A stretch of DNA of 8,303 bases from Acidimicrobiales bacterium (GTDB taxonomy: Bacteria > Actinomycetota > Acidimicrobiia > Acidimicrobiales > Palsa-688), in NCBI GenBank assembly GCA_019241495.1, contig JAFAWZ010000054.1, positions 1 to 8,303 on the forward strand. Reading direction: 5' to 3'. The translations under genes were made by a program, and so were the position numbers. The notes under the pieces are model-generated. The model was not told the DNA's origin. It saw only the letters and a list, made by a program, of their open reading frames with translations, and did no database searches. Every line of letters starts with the position of its first letter. Position 1 is the stretch's first letter. Positions 6,449 through 8,303 of this stretch are shown in pieces.

Positions 6449-7639
6449 TCAAGCCGGGAGGGGGATCCGGTACAGCTGGGCGGCGTTGTCCTGGACGATC
6501 TTTCGTACCGACGCCGCGTCAACGCCGGCGAGGACCTCGGCGGTACGTTCCACCGGCGAGGGATACAGGCAGGTGGGGTGGGGAAAGTCGGTCTCCCACA
6601 TGACGTTGTCCGCCCCGATGTAGTCGAGCAGGAGTTGGGGACCGGCCTGCTCGAACCAGAAACAGCCATAGACGCTGCGCCTGAACATCTCCCGGGCGGG
6701 AGGCCGTGATGGTGTCTCGAGACCCGCGAAGTGCTCTCGGTACTCGTAGTCGACTCTCTCGAGAACGTAGGGGATCCAGCCGACGCCACTCTCCACCGAC
6801 ACCCATTTCAGATCCGGGAAATCGATGAGGACATCGCTGAGGACGAGATTGCTGAGGAAGCGTGAGTTGGCCAGCTCCATCTGTACCGATGCCACGGGCT
6901 TCGTCGCCCGGGCCTCCAGAGAAGGCCAGGCCACCGGATCGCGGTGGCTGCTGACGGAATTCGTCGAGCCCACGTGGATGTTGATGGGCAGGCCGAGGCC
7001 CTCCAGCGCTTCGTACAAGGGGCGCCACTCGGGCTGGCCCAGATCGGGCAGCCCGCCCAGATGCGGCTCGCCCGCCATGGTGATCCCCCGCAGTCCCATG
7101 TCGGCCACCCGCTCGGCCTCCTTGACCGAGGCCGCTATGTCCCAGAACGGGAGGACGGCCTGGGGGAACAGGCGCCCTCCGCTCGATTCCTGCCACTCCG
7201 CGGCCGCGTCGTTGTAGAGAGATACGATCATCGCCGACAGGCTGCGGTCCAGCCCCTGAACCAGGGCGTAGGCGGCGAAGCCCATGGTGTTCGGGTACAC
7301 GACCTGGGCCCAGATGCCGAGCTCGTCGAGCATCTCCAGGCGAGCCGTGACGTCGTAGGAGGCGGCGTGGATGTGCTCCCACGACATGCCCGAGAGGATG
7401 TCGGTCTGGAACATCGGGACTTTGTCACCGGCCGTGTCGACGAAGCTGGCCCCGCCCGCCATGAACAAGTAATCGTCCCCGATGGCCCACATGAGCCGAC
7501 CGTCGCGCTCGCGCACTCGAGGCACGTCTTCGCGGTACCTGGCCGGAGCCCTCGACGTCCACAGATCGTATGGCTCTGAGAAGTGCGAATCGGCATCGAT
7601 GAGATGTAGGTCGGCCAACGGCCCTTCCCGACTGCTCAA
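6449..7639 (-). CDS. Amidohydrolase family 2 protein (COG2159), paralogue of the 5116 gene
   Basis: A 396-residue protein. The frame is open further upstream (to 8044), but that extension is Ser/Arg/Pro-rich and runs over the divergent gene. TTG 7639 is chosen because AAGGAGG sits 7 bases ahead and the protein then starts just before the conserved DADSHFSEPYDLW. Asp17, His19 and Glu22 fall at the same residue numbers as in the 5116 gene. Later motifs are GRLFPQAVLPFWD, INIHVGS with His222, VSVESGVGWIPYVLERVDYE, YGCFWFEQ, and MWETDFPHPTCLYP (Glu349, Asp351, His354). These form the metal-dependent TIM barrel of the same family as its neighbour, and the two proteins are clearly homologous but not recent duplicates. 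The reaction is unknown: hydrolysis or decarboxylation of a small acid is typical. It is transcribed away from the alpha/beta hydrolase gene through a 94-base divergent spacer. Confidence 0.5.
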   Translation of the reverse strand: MSSREGPLADLHLIDADSHFSEPYDLWTSRAPARYREDVPRVRERDGRLMWAIGDDYLFMAGGASFVDTAGDKVPMFQTDILSGMSWEHIHAASYDVTARLEMLDELGIWAQVVYPNTMGFAAYALVQGLDRSLSAMIVSLYNDAAAEWQESSGGRLFPQAVLPFWDIAASVKEAERVADMGLRGITMAGEPHLGGLPDLGQPEWRPLYEALEGLGLPINIHVGSTNSVSSHRDPVAWPSLEARATKPVASVQMELANSRFLSNLVLSDVLIDFPDLKWVSVESGVGWIPYVLERVDYEYREHFAGLETPSRPPAREMFRRSVYGCFWFEQAGPQLLLDYIGADNVMWETDFPHPTCLYPSPVERTAEVLAGVDAASVRKIVQDNAAQLYRIPLPA

Positions 7640-7646
7640 CGCGGCG

Positions 7647-7653
7647 CCTCCTT
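7647..7653 (-). promoter_or_regulatory. Strong Shine-Dalgarno (AAGGAGG) fixing the TTG 7639 start
   Basis: On the minus strand AAGGAGG precedes TTG 7639 with 7 bases between, an ideal distance. No ATG or GTG nearby in frame fits as well, so this site decides the start of the minus-strand amidohydrolase. Confidence 0.5.
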
Positions 7654-7667
7654 GCCTGATCGCCCCG

Positions 7668-7673
7668 ACTCTA
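7668..7673 (-). promoter_or_regulatory. Weak candidate -10 box for the minus-strand amidohydrolase
   Basis: The minus-strand reading TAGAGT fits TANNNT and lies about 29 bases upstream of TTG 7639. No good -35 hexamer is seen at the proper distance. This is only a suggestion based on position in the divergent spacer. Confidence 0.5.
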
Positions 7674-7689
7674 CATGCACCGTCTCGCG

Positions 7690-7695
7690 TACACT
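7690..7695 (+). promoter_or_regulatory. Weak candidate -10 box for the alpha/beta hydrolase gene
   Basis: TACACT fits TANNNT and would start transcription near 7702, about 32 bases before TTG 7734. The -35 region 17 bases upstream (GACTCT) is poor, so the call is tentative. A small dyad, CAGCT-C-AGCTG at 7703-7713, would then lie over the start of the transcript and could serve as an operator. Confidence 0.5.
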
Positions 7696-7719
7696 CGTCC
7701 CGCAGCTCAGCTGGCCTAT

Positions 7720-7726
7720 GGAGGGG
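7720..7726 (+). promoter_or_regulatory. Shine-Dalgarno for the TTG 7734 start
   Basis: GGAGGGG lies 7 bases before TTG 7734, a near-ideal layout, and supports TTG over the next in-frame candidate GTG 7746. Confidence 0.5.
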
Positions 7727-7733
7727 ATCTGTT

Positions 7734-8303
7734 TTGGAAAAAGACGTGCTGGATGACTCCGTGGTACCCGACATCGTCCGGTTGGCTGGAGACGACGGGG
7801 AGCTGGCCCTCCACGCGGCCGGATGGAGCGGCTCGCTGCGGCTGCGATCGGGGGATCTGGCCTGGCTTCTCACCGTCAGTGACGGGCGCGTCGGAGGGCC
7901 GGTCGGAGACGATGGCCGGTCGGATTCCACCGAGCACATCACGATTGCGGGCACTGCGGATATGTGGGCCAAGCTGTTGCAATCGGTGCCCCCGGCGCCG
8001 TTCACCGATCCCTTCGGGGCCCGCTTCGCCGGGATGGATGTCACTGGGGGCCCGCTGACTGCGTCGCGGCACCTGGCCGTGCGGCGGCTGGCCGAGCTGG
8101 CTCGTCACGCCGCCAACGGCACCAACCCATGGCCCGCACCATTACCCAACCGCAGCCGCCACGGCCAGCACGACGCCGCGGTGGGCCGGTACATCCACCT
8201 CGACCTCGACGGTCTCGACCATCGGATCTACTACGAGGAGGCCGGCTCGGGGATCGGCCTCCTTTGCCAACACACCACCGGGTCCGACGCCCGTCAGTGG
8301 AGG
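7734..8303 (+). CDS. SCP2-like domain fused to alpha/beta hydrolase, N-terminal part (3' end outside window)
   Basis: An open frame of 190 codons from TTG 7734 runs off the right edge with no stop. Residues about 10-130 look like a sterol-carrier/SCP2-type domain: LRLRSGDLAWLLTVSDGRVGG, then EHITIAGTADMWAKLLQ, then GMDVTGGPL and a helical LAVRRLAELARHA. This part is recognised by pattern and is less certain. After a Pro/Asn-rich linker (about 134-145), the sequence YIHLDLDGLDHRIYYEEAGSG and GLLCQHTTGSDARQW (about 175-189) is the first strands and oxyanion-hole loop (H-T-T-G) of an alpha/beta hydrolase. The catalytic Ser, acid and His would lie beyond the window. Such enzymes hydrolyse esters, amides, epoxides or C-C bonds in the cytosol; the fused lipid-binding-type domain might hold a hydrophobic substrate. 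It is divergent from the minus-strand amidohydrolase, so shared control is possible. Confidence 0.75.
   Translation, partial: MEKDVLDDSVVPDIVRLAGDDGELALHAAGWSGSLRLRSGDLAWLLTVSDGRVGGPVGDDGRSDSTEHITIAGTADMWAKLLQSVPPAPFTDPFGARFAGMDVTGGPLTASRHLAVRRLAELARHAANGTNPWPAPLPNRSRHGQHDAAVGRYIHLDLDGLDHRIYYEEAGSGIGLLCQHTTGSDARQWR

Noticed and set aside
6447..6452. Perfect TTGACA on the minus strand at the end of the minus-strand amidohydrolase
   Set aside because: It overlaps the stop codon, has no -10 at 16-18 bases (a TACTAA occurs only at about 25), and would drive antisense to the 5116 gene; chance is likely.
7701..7713. tRNA D-arm-like string GCAGCTCAGCTGG
   Set aside because: No T-arm (GGTTCGA-like) or acceptor stem occurs at the required distance; the sequence runs straight into a Shine-Dalgarno and start codon.
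7640..8044. N-terminal extension of the minus-strand amidohydrolase to 8044
   Set aside because: The added 135 residues are Ser/Arg/Pro-rich and lie antisense to the alpha/beta hydrolase gene; TTG 7639 has an ideal Shine-Dalgarno.

Overview
The window is GC-rich, with GC-biased third codon positions, several GTG/TTG starts, and tightly packed genes. Together with the gene content (HyuA/HyuB, COG2159-type amidohydrolases, an SCP2-like/alpha-beta hydrolase fusion) this suggests an actinomycete-type bacterium. An Acidimicrobiia-like or other uncultured soil or marine actinobacterium is possible, but the taxonomy is inference only. There is no rRNA, tRNA, CRISPR array, transposase or phage gene in the window. 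It looks like chromosomal catabolic territory.

Region 1 (1-5119 and on to 6339, all + strand) reads like one operon. It holds the C-terminal part of a hydantoinase/oxoprolinase B subunit (1-501), a complete A subunit (best start 563, end 2629), a TetR-type regulator (2672-3376), an N-acyl-D-amino-acid-deacylase-like amidohydrolase (3420-5119, broken by a frameshift near 4290-4310), and a COG2159 amidohydrolase (5116-6339) coupled to it by an ATGA overlap. The HyuB-to-HyuA junction holds a 22-codon micro-ORF (498-566) that shares a GTGA overlap with both neighbours. The hyuA-tetR junction holds a triplicated 17-18 bp direct repeat.

Region 2 (6340-6448) is a convergent intergenic spacer dominated by a long interrupted inverted repeat (6343-6433) whose core arms are a perfect 13 bp match. 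Region 3 (6449-7639, - strand) is a second COG2159 amidohydrolase, a distant paralogue of the first, starting at TTG behind a strong Shine-Dalgarno. Region 4 (7640-7733) is a 94 bp divergent spacer with weak promoter-like hexamers and a small dyad. Region 5 (7734 to the right edge, + strand) is the start of an SCP2-like domain fused to an alpha/beta hydrolase, also starting at TTG. It runs off the window.

Functionally the locus looks like a set of C-N or C-O hydrolases for a cyclic amide, hydantoin or N-acyl type compound. HyuAB would open a ring or cleave an amide using ATP, and the deacylase-like and COG2159 enzymes and the alpha/beta hydrolase would process the products, with local control by the TetR protein. 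The substrate cannot be read from the sequence. No stretch longer than 300 bases lacks a gene.
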